A stretch of DNA of 64,000 nt, taken from Pegea sp. RAD2-039 (lineage: Eukaryota; Chordata; Thaliacea; Salpida; Salpidae). Position 1 is the first letter of the stretch. Every line of letters begins with the position of its first letter. The stretch is taken from the NCBI GenBank assembly GCA_034620365.1, contig JAQGEQ010000061.1, positions 310,001 to 374,000 of the forward strand, written 5' to 3'. Below, piece by piece: positions 48,401-61,494 of this stretch. The position numbers and the translations under genes are program-made. The notes beneath the pieces are model-generated. The model searched no databases and had not been told where the DNA came from. It was given only the letters and a program-made list of their open reading frames with translations.

Positions 48401-51400
48401 TTAATAAAACTACAAATTACTTAACAATTGTTTAGAAAACACCTTTTGACATGATACTGAGTAGAAACTGTGAACAAGTTTATACCTGAAGTTATCATGT
48501 CTTCATCTTCTGAACCTTTTTCTGTAGTTTTTTCGGATTTCTATAAAAGGTAAATGGTTGAAATCAAATCATAAAAATATTATCAAGTTCTAATTCAATT
48601 ATTTCTCAGCAAGGAATTTTATATTGTTGAAACTCTTAAAAACAATCACTAAGACTAAAAACAGATCTGTGTATCTCTCTCGTGTCTGTAGTAGCTGAAA
48701 ACTGATCTATCATCTTGTGGAATTGTTTACAAACAATTGAATCGTAACCGAACTAAAGCTTCTGATTTAAATGATCAGAAATACATTAATTAATTACAAA
48801 ATTATAAATAGCATCAAAAGTTTGTGCTTCTCGTTTTTTATCTGTTCTAAATTGACCTTTTCTCTGCTTTTAGAGCTAGCTTTCAGCGGGCGAATTAGAT
48901 TTGATGGCCGAGGTGAAAAGCTTTTTTTGAGTTCCTTCATAAAAGCATTTGTTGGTTTTTATGAATGACTCACCGAAAACTATTTGTTTAACAAGAAAAA
49001 TAATTCCAAAATAATTAAGTCAAATATATTTTAGTTACTTGAAAACTAGGTTGTCAATGATTTAAAACAAATAAAATAAAAATATTTTAAACCTCATGAA
49101 TTGATTAGAATAATATTTAAAAAATACAAATGCGTGATGACAGACAAACCCAAGTAATTTGTTGCACCTCAAAAGATCTTTTCACTTCTTCAGCCATCTT
49201 ATCTTGCACAATTTTAGTCAATGCAGGAGAGGCAACTTGTTTCACAGTCTTCTTTTCTTCAACAGTATCTAATTGAGGATCATTTTTAGGAAACAGATTC
49301 CTTTTCACATTTCTATCTTTTATTTTTCTTTCGTTGGACGGCTTGATCTGATCTTCATTGAAAATCAGTTGTTTTTTAGTTCCTTTCGCATTCACTTTAT
49401 TGTTCTGATTTCTTCCTTTTTGCGATATTTTTTCAACATCTTTCGTCTTAGTTGAAACGGTGTTGGTGCAATCTTTTAAGACTTTCGCCTCTGAGAAATT
49501 CTCTTCAATATCTTTAAGAGTTTGATCTTCACATTCTTGACTGAAACCTTTTTCAACTTGTTTGGCTTTAGTACTTCCACTTCGAGTAACTCTTTTTGAT
49601 ACCAATTCAGTTGAAGCTGATCTGACTTTGTGCTGAAAAATGTTTAGACTTCAACATCAATTAAAAGCAAGCAACAAATAAAGACCTTGTTTGTCTCTTT
49701 AACAGATTGTTTAGATGATTTCAGAGTTGGTTTGGAGCCTGTAAGAGTAATAATTTTCATAGTAAGAAATAAACATCTTAAACTGAAATCAAACATTAAA
49801 GTTTCACAATTCGATAGAAGTTTTTGAAAATATTTATTTGTTTGTTTGTTACATGTAACAAATTTTTAACCATACTCTCATACTTCAACAAAATCTCTGA
49901 AATCTAGCGACTCACCATTTTCCTTATTTTCGACAGACGACTCTTCAATTTCTTGATCAGAATTCATCCAAGGTTTAGATTTGAGATCTTGCTTTTTCTT
50001 CTCAGCTGTATTTATCTTTTCTGCTTTATTTTTTTGAGATGAACTGTAAATTCATGAATCAATTAATTTATTAATAACATATTTTCAGTAATTTGAATAA
50101 GCATATTTATCAAATAAATCAAAAATCAACAACAACTTGATTAAATCAAAGTTTCTAAAAGTCATTGCATTTGTAATTTTGTAACAAATAACAATTCACA
50201 AGTTTTACTAAATCAACAAATAACTGATTAACACCAACCTAATATCATCGACTTCATCTTCGTTGCTAGGAAACTTTCTTGGTGGAGAGTTACTGATGTT
50301 GACTTTAAATAAACATTTGTGACTCACATGAAGATATTAAACAAATGTGAACTTACCACTAAAATATCCAATCTCAGGTATTGACATATTCAGATCACAG
50401 GATGATTTGGAATTATTCAAATCAGGCTTGTAAGAAAATGAAGTTGTTAATAGAAATAAAACTATAATAATTATGCATTTAAAAGCCGCAATTAATTATG
50501 ATAATATCAAAATAAGCAAGCTGTTAAACTGAATCAGGATTCACCTTAGTAACAACTTTGCAGATTCGAGCAGACATTCCAGCAAGTGATGTGTTACTAG
50601 TAAGTGTTCTATTACTCGAACGAGAATCTTTATCAGCTGAATTTTCATCAAATATAAAAAATGGCGAATTTAACAATTGAAATAAAAATGAATTGAAATT
50701 CAGTGAACAATTTCTATTTGAAATAAATAATCAGATTTACCTTTAACTTTAAACTTAGATTTACTCATCTTGATCGGAAAGCCTTGACTATTTTTCTGTA
50801 AAACACAACAACTCATCTTATAGTTTGAACTTCTACAGCTGATAAACAAATGACTAACTATCACATCTTGTGAAAATTCGTCAGCTGTTGAAGCACTTGT
50901 TAAAACTTTCGATTTCAAAGGTTCTTTAAAATTGTTTTCTGCTGATTTTTGAGACTGCAATAAAAAAAACTGCAAGTAAACTTTCGTGATCAATTAAAAA
51001 CTGAATTATTGAGACATTTAGTGAGTTGAAAATCGAATCATTAGACTCACATCAGGTTCTTCTTCAAAGCTAAAAAACTCTCGACAAACTTCATCAAGTT
51101 CTTGCAGCACACAATTTTCAGAATCAATAAAAGTCACAACAGCGTGATTTTGGTCATCAAGAAATTCATCGTACTCTAAGAGCGGCCGGACTGTTTGAAA
51201 AGCCACCTCTAAACCATCATCTGTTTCTACAAAGTAATTATAGAAGGGTTTGATAGAAGGATATGAGTGTAAAACCCAACCCACCAGTAATAATTGTTAT
51301 CTTACTAGAAATATCAGTTCAAATTATTAACGGAAACTAACTTGTGATAGTTGGTTCTAAAATTTCCTTTCTGGGAAGTGATAACACAGATGTAGTAACC

Positions 51401-53967
51401 TGTAGTGAGTGGCATTAATGGAATAATTAGGTTTAGAAGGAGATCTCACCATATCTTCAAGTAGGAATTTGAAGCAAACCTTATCACTTGCACGATTCAC
51501 GTCCATCCAAGAATACAAGTTACAAGTAAAAGATTTGCTTCCTAAAACCAAACTTTTGTAGGTGAAAGAAAAAACTCTGCAAGCAAAATTGGCAAGATAG
51601 ATTAGATTTGAATAAAGTTGTTTGTCAACCTAATAAGAAATAAATATCTATCTAGAGGAAAAACATAAAGAGTAAAAGAAAATATTGAAGCTAAAGATAC
51701 AACAATAAATAGTAATTATAAATTGAATTTGTTGAATGCTACATACTTTCGGGTTGGAGCAGAAGCATTAGCTTCTAAAAGAAACAACCTGGTTGCCTAA
51801 AAATAACAAAAAAATATATAAAAATGCTGATCGACTTGTAAGCTAAAGTTAGCCTGATTGCAAATATTAATATAGTTGTTATAAATCTACCTACCTCTTC
51901 AAAATTACTATGAGAAAGGTTCGAGAAGAGATTACAAAGGGTTTCATTGTCTTTAAAGACTTCTACAGCTAATCTACTTCTAGTTTCACTAGGTAAAGCT
52001 CGAACAACAAACTCTAAAACTTCAGATTGTGTTTGGTAATCTCCAGGGCAAGCAATATTACCGACCAATTCTTTTCTGAAAGAATTTATTAATCTTTAAT
52101 AAAAATGTTAAACTTTTTCAACTCTACTAATCTTATCAAACAGAAATAAATATTTCAAGATATTTTATCAAAAACAAAACTATCATTTGATAATCAAAAT
52201 TCATCTACATGCTTATTTTAGCAGTTTAAACTATTATTTCAAATTACATGGTAGAAATTGCAAGTTTGTCATTCTTGAGATAATCTCTAATAGTGTACTT
52301 GGACTCTTTAGACAGACAGGATAATATGCAGTTAAGGTTGTTCATGACCTTGATAAAAACATTTTATTAAAATATCAGCTTATATAAATATGTATAAAAA
52401 AGCTTATATATTTCAGATCTAAATACAATTCTAGAAACATACACCATAGTTGATACAGGGATCTCCATAGCGATGAGCAACCAAACGAATTAGATCAGCT
52501 AAATGGGCTTTATACCATTCACAATTGTCTTTCATTCGTTGCACCATACTCTGTAAAGTTACTTGATTAGTTTTCATAATACATGTTTTTTCATTAGTAA
52601 TAATTTCTACTGTTAAGCATTAGATATTTATCACCAAAAATTATCATCAGATTTAACTTAATTATTAAAGTAGAAAGCTTTTTTATTCTTTACAGCCTTA
52701 AAATTATTGTTAATCTTTTCCCTCTAATATAGTTTCAAAATGAAATAGAGCTCATAGATAAACAAACCCTACCATTATAGCGTCCAAATACCCTTCAAGT
52801 AATTCATTATTACTTGTATCATTACTACCCTGTTTCACTAGCATTAGTGAAAGCTTCTGAAAAATTTTATCTGTCAAAACAAAAGTGTTATTTAGCTTTT
52901 AAAACAATAGGTATGTAATTATTAAAATACAAGCTGTAGTTGATATCAAATGTTGCAAATCATAATTACAGTTACAAGCTATTATAAGTAGATAAATCAC
53001 TACACATTTAATATTAAAAAATATACAAAAATGAAAATACAACTTACCAAACAGTTCAGAAATACCGTTTTTGATTAAAACATGTATACCATTAACATCA
53101 TTTTGATCACATAAATATATCATAATCTTGAAAAAGATGTTCAATTCGCTCAAATCATCTGATAAAAGTATCTATAAAATAGATTTAGTAACGTCATTAT
53201 AAGAACAACAAATATCTTAAGACATCAAAAGTGAAACTATCATAGAAAAAAATTATTTGATAAATAAGCAATAGTATAAAAAGTATTTCCTCATCTTTTA
53301 ACTTTTTAGCCCAATAATAATCTTTACACCATAAATAAAAAAGCTGGCAAATCTTCATTTTTTCTGAAATTGTGTTAATATACCTTGTAAACAAGTCTTC
53401 TCAGATAAGGTTCAAGTCTTAGAGAAACAGTTTGAGTATGTAAGGCTTTCTCAGATAGAAGAAAGCTGTTTGCTCTTTTCCACCCATCAGGACCAATCAA
53501 AATAGACTCAAGCTCCTAAAATAGTTTAACAATAATAAAACAACATGATTTCAATTACTCTAAAATACATAAAAATTTGAGAATAGTTATTGTACTTATT
53601 AATAGAAATATTTTTATGAAAAATTAAAACTTTTAAAATCTTGTGAGCCCAAGCCTTTTATAGTAAATTTATAAATGTGGCTCTTTAGTAAAAACTGTCT
53701 AACATTTGAACTGTATTTTAATAACACCATCTTTAGCTTGGGCCTGAATTTGAGAATTTCTAGCTTTAAGTAAAAACGGTAAATTTATTACAGTACATAT
53801 AAAACTAAACACCACTTTAAACAAGAAAAAAGATAAAGTTAAAATAAATATTATTGAAAAAATTGAAAATAAAATGCTGGTAAAACATTTTCAATATTTT
53901 TAAACGTAAAAAGCTAATAAACTTCTAATTCTTATTCACTTACTTTACTTTCTCTATTAGCAGGCAT
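45435..53967 (-). CDS. SYCP2-like synaptonemal complex / meiotic axis protein
   Basis: Likely axial-element protein. 38 exons join in one phase-consistent frame, 1308 aa (human SYCP2 1530): 53967-53944, 53515-53384, 53171-53048, 52870-52773, 52550-52443, 52348-52248, 52075-51895, 51796-51747, 51576-51450, 51399-51342, 51226-51051, 50954-50865, 50795-50741, 50636-50545, 50426-50357, 50302-50239, 50043-49916, 49738-49686, 49632-49168, 48540-48486, 48345-48299, 48244-48181, 48125-48063, 48004-47754, 47636-47571, 47440-47348, 47288-47181, 47125-47087, 47036-46956, 46906-46850, 46795-46679, 46628-46512, 46383-46286, 46130-46094, 46040-45994, 45914-45822, 45771-45613, 45573-45435. Residues 1-270 resemble the SYCP2 armadillo-like domain (LIKNGISELFGKIFQKLSLM; RLFLLEANASAPTRKVFSF, like the CRIFLNLV-RRVFTF junction). 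Residues 270-390 fit the SYCP2 Spt16M-like domain (HAVVTFIDSENCVLQELDEV). Then a long Lys/Ser-rich disordered middle and a C-terminal coiled coil (about 1200-1308). Identification rests on architecture and short matches; the gene model is stronger than the name. Confidence 0.68.
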
Positions 53968-54880
53968 GACGTCCAGTCCTAGATTCAGAATAACAAAGAA
54001 AAGATTTGGAAGAAATTGTTTTATTAATATAAAAATCTACTGCCAAAGAAAACGTAAATAAAGTTGACTAAACTAAATTAGTAAGCACAGCTTAGACTAA
54101 ATCTTTTAGAAAAAAACAAATAAAAAATTTTCAGGATAGTTTAAGAAAACTAACAAAAATACAAGAAAATTTATTTGAACAATCCACTAAAACTTTGTCT
54201 AAAATAATCACTTTTAATATTTTGGGATATATTCTAGTGGTTAGAGACAATAAAATGACTGCTTCTTCTAGTTGAAGATAAGCAAACTGTTTGAAAAAAC
54301 AGATCAATAGGTGTAAAGAGTATGATATATGATCAGTTATTTCTGATATAAGAAATAACCAGAAAGTTTTTTATACAATAGAATATACGCTAGTGCCAGA
54401 ATAACTGGTTTCCTGCTACAAGTATAATAACCTTCTCAACCAACTAGACGCAACTAGACAAACAAGTTTTACTTCGTCTATTTGATGGAGAAAAATTATT
54501 GCAAGCAAAAAAAAATCAACTCAACTGGATTTGATTAAAGTATTTTTAAAAAACTTAAAAAATTCGCAGGTAAAACAACAATCATTTCTATGTTGAGCAT
54601 CCGATAAAGCAAATAAAGTCATTTAGTAATTATTTACTTTCAATTAATATAGTTTGAAAGACAAAAACATATTGTATGAAAATAATTTATGAATAAAAAT
54701 TCATGTAAAAACTCTGATTTTGTGTCTATAGTTTCAGTCAATATTACTAAATATTCTTGACTATTTTTAATAGTTTTATACTATTTTCAAAAACAAAAAA
54801 CTAGGTTATATAAAAAATAATTTGTAAATAATTTTAAAGGTGTTGAGTTCTATGATTGGAACAGATGTCAAAAAAACACG
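53968..54880. other. Upstream region of the SYCP2-like gene
   Basis: AT-rich, no ORF; bounded on the right by LINE copy B. Confidence 0.35.
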
Positions 54881-56225
54881 AAAAGCAATATAATTGAAAC
54901 AAAAGAAAATTATTTTTTTATTTTAGTCTATACAAATAAAAAATATTTATTTTAAAACATCACCGTATGTATTACATATTTTGCGTGATAATTTAGAGTA
55001 AAAACTAATAATTACATTAATAATAAATCATTAAAAAAATCCTATACTATCGCTTATATTTAAAATGTTTAGTTTTAGAAAATTAACCAAAATAAAGGTC
55101 AGCCTTTATTTACAAGTCTAGTGTTTATCTACGCGAACATGACCTTGGATTACAATTTTGATGACATTTGAAGCTTATCGAGAAAAAAATTTAAAAAATT
55201 GCAGTGAATTAATAATGTTTGTGAGAAACTATTTATTCGATTATATTGAGTTACATTTTTTTTTCTAAAATAAATTATTTAATTTTTTAAGTGACTAAAA
55301 TTTTCAATTTGATAAAATTAATAGTCTGATAAATAGTGCCATGTGAATTTACATCACACCTAAATAGATTAATATTTTCTCCTTTTCAATTAGACCTTGA
55401 AACTACCCTATCATCTGAATTTAAATGGCACAATTATGTTTCCAAAATCTATACAAAATCAATCATCCTTGGCTACCTTATTATACTGTTGTTACACCTT
55501 TAATTTTAAGGTTACATACTTCTTTATTAATCTCTTCAAATTGTACATACGTCCAATTCTTGAATACAATGTAAGTGCATGGATGCTATACCAAGATTAT
55601 GACATATAAAAATCAAATCTGTTCAGTCCACATTTACGAGATTGGTATGTAGGAAACTTAATACTAAATATGATAGTTATAAATATTGTCTCAGCTTCTT
55701 CAATTTAGATACTCTGGAAATTTGACGAGTTAAATACGACTTAATTTTTATTTTTAAAATTATCCATAATTCAATTGACTTTAAATTTGATGGTTTCTTT
55801 TCCATTAGTCCTTCCCTCAAGTTATATCAACTCAGACGACACACATTACATCTTAATAAGCTCATTTCACCTGGTACGTTAATCAGAGCAAGTTTTTCTC
55901 ATACCGCACAATTATTATTTGGAACCAGCTGTTATCAGACATTGATATGTCAGAATTACTCGCATTGTTCAAGCAGAAGTTGAACCGTCATAACATTGCC
56001 GTTTCTAAACTGTGAGTTTTTCTTTTTTATATATTATTAACACCCTATGTAATTGTTCACTGTTATATGTTTTGAGGACAACGAAAATGCCATGTGTTAC
56101 ATCTTTTTCTTTCTATATTTCCAACTAATTAGATATTATTTGTGTGTTAGCGGGAGATACTCTCCTTAAGCACCCTCCTTCGCATTTGTTCTAATAAATA
56201 AATTTATTTGTATAAAACAAATGCG
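54881..56225 (+). mobile_element. LINE copy B, 3' part with 3' end
   Basis: Direct repeat of copy A at 15.0 kb over its first about 880 bp, then continuing about 450 bp further. The broken ORF encodes the post-catalytic part of a CR1/Jockey-like reverse transcriptase protein (FKLYIRPILEYNVSAWMLYQ, then in other frames a KYDLIFIFKI-like segment and a Leu/Arg/His-rich C-terminal part ending near 56,015). A 3' UTR follows and the element ends in an AATAAATAAATTTATT-type tail near 56,205. Multiple frameshifts and stops; inactive. As in copy A, the upstream catalytic domain is absent, typical of 5' truncation. Confidence 0.85.
56181..56225. repeat. Inverted repeat at the LINE 3' end
   Basis: CGCATTTGTT at 56181-56190 is the exact reverse complement of AACAAATGCG at 56216-56225. 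The 25-base spacer is itself partly palindromic (AATAAATTTATT). Confidence 0.8.
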
Positions 56226-57826
56226 TAATGCCAAGCATTTTTTTTAATTTTGAACATTGTTGACAGCAAATTAATGAGGTTTTTGATAGTAAAAAATTAA
56301 AAATCTAATCTTATGATAAAGTATTAGCTATTTGAAAAATTCTACTGCTAAGAAATTACAGCAATGACATTTCATAGTTATCAATATGTAACTTATTCAA
56401 GTCTTATGTTTATTTAACAATTTTATATACTATTGAAGTTTTACGTAATTAAATCAGTTTCTAGATATTTTGAATTCTGCAGCTAATTTTTAAGGTTTGT
56501 TAAACGATATTTGACCTGAGGTAAAACAACTTTTACAAATAATAAATTAAAAAAGAAATGTAAAGAAAAGCTAGAAGAAAGTACTAATTTTATTCTTGAT
56601 GTCAACATTTAACTATCGATAAAAAGGCTGAAAAGTTACAATACCGTCGCATAATACACAATTACTTGACAGAGCAGAAAGGCTAATATTTAACTAAATC
56701 GCTACAAATGAGTTTAAAAGGACACATTTTTTGCTCAGTAAGCCACACAGTTATATGATGATGCTTAGATATTTTAAAGATACAAGTCTAATTTGTAAAA
56801 AAAATCAGTACTTTAAAAAGCTTGAATTGTCCTCTAGCAATAAGTTTTTATTGTTGTCAGTCAAGCTTAGCTTAAAAAGAGAAAGGACGTATTGACATAA
56901 TTACTAAGGTTGCTATTCTTCTCAATAAACAGTTTAGATAAAATACAATTATGCTAAGTCCAGAATAGTTTGTGATATATGCATCATACTTTAAAGTTTC
57001 AGTCATAATATCAGAGCTGAATTTTATCATTTACTAAATGATTTTTTACAATTTGAATAGCGAATATAGCGCAACCTTTAAATTCATAATGACATTTTAT
57101 TAATTTTTAAACTTTTTCCCAAAAAGTAGCGAAAAAAGGTAAGGATTTTGCTTATTTAAATGATTTTTTAGTTGCATTCAGTATAATTTTTTGAGAAAAA
57201 TAATTAATTGCTTAATAAAAGAAAATATGGTAGATGATCTAAAATTATTTTTGCGTTTTTTTTATTTTGCTTAAGAGACAAAAATAGTTGTGGGGTAAGA
57301 CTTTGAGCCTTCGGTTATATTGAATAAAGCTATTTTAATTTATCAAAGAAGTTTTATAACCTAAAAGATATTTCTTTTTAATACAGCTCCAGGCTCAAAC
57401 ATCAACCATATAAATAGTTGTGTGAGCAAATTAAACTTAGTTTGAAACTTGTAACGCCTTTATGGTTTCCTCACTTTCACTGTAGAAAAGCTTTTATAGT
57501 GCCGCACAGATCTACCTAACTACATTTAAAAAAGATTGAAGACTTCTTATCTGCACAATACCAATTGTCCTACCAGAATGTAATTAAAATATTCCTCGGC
57601 ATAAATCATAACACAAGATTTATTTATAAAATAAAGTTATTACATCAAACCGGAAAAGTTTATTTTTTGGGCTGAGCTTGGTAGGCCAGAGCAGAAAGCG
57701 AGAGGAAGTTGACAGCTATACTTCCTTCCTGTTTGCAAAAGAGAGTTTAACATAGTGGAAAGCTTCTTTTGACCCATTGCTCGATGACGTGACCCAGTGA
57801 CCTGGGACAGTAACCTAGAACAGTGA
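56226..57826. other. Intergenic region
   Basis: AT-rich to about 57.6 kb with no ORF. From about 57,650 the sequence becomes less AT-rich (sites such as GATGACGTGACC and CAGTGACCTGGGACAG), consistent with the promoter region of the sulfotransferase gene. Confidence 0.4.
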
Positions 57827-57834
57827 TATAAAAG
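57827..57834 (+). promoter_or_regulatory. TATA box, likely sulfotransferase core promoter
   Basis: TATAAAAG sits in a locally GC-richer block about 510 bp before the sulfotransferase ATG. A transcription start would be expected about 30 bp downstream, near the CAGTTTTTTC stretch. The gap to the ATG leaves room for a 5' UTR, possibly spliced. Confidence 0.45.
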
Positions 57835-58344
57835 TCAACAACTGTCAGTTTTTTCTGTGGTTTACTTCCAAGCACTTTGCTTCACCTGAAGCAACTATAA
57901 GGCAGTGACACTAATTACTTATGCTGGAGAAGATAATTTCCACGCTCGGTAGGTGGCGCAATATGCCGACAAGATGGGATTCGTCACTGAAGTGTTCATA
58001 GATTGATTTTTTTATATAATTACTAAATATTTATAAATATTTATCATCTGTTTCACTTTTTTAAGAAGCCACTTGAAATGTTCAAATAACTTTGCAGCAT
58101 AAACCATCAACCAAGGTAGTCAGAAGTTAAAATATTATTTGGTAATAGACCAAAAATAACTGATAAGTTTTTATATGAACAAGTTTCACAATTTGAAACT
58201 TTTACTGGAAGTATATTAATTGCACATTATTTTTTTAAATTTTTATCTAGAAACAGTTTTTATTTTTTGAATTGTTAAACTTTAAACTATAATTTTTTAT
58301 AAATATTATTTTTCAACAACAGAGTTTGATCAAATTAAGTCGAC

Positions 58345-60134
58345 ATGAAAGTTATATGTGCAGGAGCTCCTAAGACAGGAACAAAGTCGATTGCAAAAGC
58401 GTTGAGAATTCTGGGTTATGAAAATGGTTTGTTTTTGAAATAAATCATTTCAGTTGAAACTTCTTGAAGTAAATATTTTTGTTTCTATAAGCCAAGCATC
58501 AATGGAGTTGCTTGTTATAAACAAATAGTTAAAGTTCGTGGCCAACAAAATAATACTTTCTCATAAAAATAAAAGTATCTGAAATAAAAATGATCGAATT
58601 AACTTTTTAACCAACTCCTAGATGCTGGGTTTGAGATAACATGTAGCTAAAATAAAAGTTATTATCAAGAAAAACGTCAATCGACGTTGATCTGATTATA
58701 ATCGCATTATCTGTACATCATTATCTGTATATTATTATCTGCATATTATTATCTGTATATCTGTATAATACTATGATATTATGTGTAAACTATTTTATTT
58801 TCCAATAAATATTTGAACTTTTAGTTTGTAAAACATCTTTGAAACCCTATTTGTAATAGTTTTGTGAAACATATATTTTGTTTGGTGATGTTTTCTTATT
58901 ATTTTTCAGTTTACGATGCTGAAGAAGCGATCGAGTTTGCTTTAGATGATTGGACTGAAACTTTAACAGGAAAACAAGATAGTTTCGATAAATTGATGAT
59001 GGAAACCTATAAAGATGTAGATGCCGTTGTTGACTTACCTCATTCATACTTTTTTGATGAGTTTCATAAATATTATCCAGATGCTAAGGTTAGTGGATTG
59101 AGTTTCATTATTCAATTATTTTGAAAATTTAGAATATTAGTTGAACTTACGTATGGCTTTATTAAATGAAAAATCAGTTTACTAAAACTTTTAGTGTTTA
59201 CATCTTTGTTAGGTTATTTTGATGTTGAGAGATGAAGATGCCTGGTATAAGAGCTTTAAAGGAATGTGCGATTATGCAACAAAAAAATATTGGTATATGG
59301 GGGGCTTCAAATTTATCTCTCCAAGTTTTAATAGATTTATAAAGCTTCAAGATTTGATTTTTGAAATGACTGTGGTTAGTTTTTGTCTAAATTTGTAATT
59401 TTAAACGCATTGAAGCAAAATTATTAAATCAAAGGGTTCATTTGAGCCGAAGAAAATTATTTGGCAAAAATTTTTAAAAAATCATAACAGCCACGTTCGA
59501 GAGGTGATTCCCAAACACCAACTTCTAGAATATAGTGTGAAAGAAGTAAGTTCGTTTTTAAATTTTTCAACAATCATTTTTAAGTAGTTGTTTAAAGATA
59601 TAAAATAGGTTTCTTATGACAAAAGTATATTTAAAACTATAATTAGAATTATTTAATAAAAAATAAAAACTGTTGAGTATGTTATATAAAGAAATAGTTC
59701 AAATTGTTATTGTTCTAAAATCTATATATTTTGATAAATAATGTACTTTTGAAACTACCTAAAGTAAGCATTTCTTAGTTATTCATTTTAGTTAAATAAC
59801 GACTAAACATTTAGCGGTACAAAAGCAACTTATGGCTTAAGATTACGACTGAATAGAAAAGAAATTGTTTAGGTAAACAAAGTTTAACCTTTTAGAGTTA
59901 CACTTTCAGGGTTGGGGGCCTATTTGTAATTTTCTTGGTAAACCTTTACCTGATATGCCATTTCCTAGAGAAAATGTCGCTATGGCAACCGGAAAAGAAA
60001 GCATCGTTGATCGAACAATGCAAGACACATGGATTATGAAAAAAGCGATAAAAGAAATCAAATTATTCTTTATAATCATCACTACACTTATTTCTGTTGT
60101 TGTTGGGTATAAGCTTGGTATGTTTGAGGCATAG
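58345..60134 (+). CDS. Membrane-anchored sulfotransferase-family P-loop protein
   Basis: Single-domain protein of the widespread animal sulfotransferase family (Sulfotransfer_4-like), expected to use PAPS; substrate unknown. Five exons in phase, 252 aa: 58345-58426, 58910-59088, 59213-59374, 59435-59545, 59910-60134. Starts MKVICAGAPKTGTKSIAKAL, in which APKTGTKS (residues 7-14) is the 5'-phosphosulfate-binding loop. Then AVVDLPHSYFFDEFHKYYPDAKVILMLRDEDAWYKS, in which LRDEDAWYKS is the 3'-phosphate-binding strand-loop region. Later PKHQLLEYSVKEGWGPICNFLGKPLPDMPFPREN is the family's closing signature. Residues about 229-247 are a hydrophobic helix followed by a short tail, so it is probably tail-anchored, as in many invertebrate members. 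Intron 1 holds a tandem repeat. A partial inverted duplicate lies about 1.5 kb downstream. Confidence 0.88.
58700..58775. repeat. Tandem repeat in sulfotransferase intron 1
   Basis: Four to five imperfect units of about 15 bp built on ATTATCTGTATATT. Confidence 0.75.
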
Positions 60135-61494
60135 ATTAGTTCGAATATTGTTCTGATTCTTTATATTGCTTTCTTACAACTTTGTGATTTGAAATGCTTT
60201 AAGTATTTCAACTTGAACAAAATCGTTGCAACTATACCCAGTAAATAAAAACACCATTTGCAATATCGAATTTTTTTACTTTACTCTATTTTGTTAAGTA
60301 TAAAGTATTAATGAGTAATAGAATTTAATCTAAAACAAACTAAAAGGGTATTATCTATGATTGATTGTAGATTGTTTCTTTTTTACACAAAATATAAGCG
60401 GGGTAGTAATAATTGTTACTCTTGAGTCTGTTAGTCTACTTCTTGCGCTTAGTTTGAATTTGGAATAATTGAAACTAGGTTTTTTGGATAGAGATCTTTA
60501 GAAAACATTCTTAAAAATAGGTTAACAAAGAAACTTGATTAACCTTGATAAATGACAAATAAATCAAAGAGACTAACAAACATGATAAGTTTGTATGTAA
60601 GTTAGCTTTTATTTTTTCACAAACCAGCTTTTTCTTGAAGGACTAAGTTTTTATTTAAATCATAAAAATAAGTACAATCATTAATATTCTTCCATGAACA
60701 CAACTTTAGCGAAGTTTCTTCGCACAGTTCTTAATGAACTAATTTATGGGAATTTAAATTCTTAACTATTCTGACCAGCTAGAAGCCTCAATTCTAATTA
60801 GTATGAAATCACTTTTGTCATTTTATAAATTTCATTTTTCTTAGAAATTGTTTTAAAATAACTTCTTAATGAATTTGATTTCGCGAAATTCTCTATTTAT
60901 ATAAAATCTAACTTTTTCTGGGCTTATTTTAGAATGTTTTGTTTATATATTCCGAAAAATATTTTTATCTTAGATTGAAATTTTGTTAAGGTTTATTCTA
61001 TTGTCAGATGCTTACACCTGTTTTCTCCAAGTGTCCTATATCATCTTTCCTTATCATTTTGTTCACTCTCTTAATTCGACTGTTTGATTGTCATCTCTTC
61101 TTTTTTACTTTTGGACCATTATTCAAGCTGATTTCAGTAAGATACCAATTAATTTTCACGCGGACTGTTATTTCATAGAATCAAAAGTTAGATGCAACCA
61201 TAAAGTAACATTGAATAGACCCAGCAAAGAAAACTACAAGATTAATTCTAGAAAGTAATGAACAACAATGAAACAAATACGTTCTTAGAGTGTAAGGTAA
61301 AAATCTATTTTATCAATCACATTTTATAATAATAAAAACTGATCTATATACATTATAAATACGATCTAATCACAAAGAGACAAGTTGTTATCAACAGCAA
61401 CAGTGTATGTCTAGCAACGTGATATGTAAACCAACCCTGATTTCAATCTCTCTATAAGAAATTAATTATATTCTTGGTAAAATTATGGGTTTTA
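60135..61494. other. Spacer between the arms of the inverted duplication
   Basis: AT-rich, 3' of the sulfotransferase gene. No ORF; no counterparts of sulfotransferase exons 2-5 on the minus strand. Confidence 0.45.

Noticed and set aside
48771..48968. Plus-strand 65-codon ORF within an intron of the SYCP2-like gene
   Set aside because: No family resemblance, no splice support; lies in the about 630-bp intron between exons 19 and 20.
51018..51284. Start of a separate 88-aa gene on the minus strand
   Set aside because: The first part is intron; the TAG acceptor at 51,227-51,229 joins the remainder in phase as exon 11 of the SYCP2-like gene.
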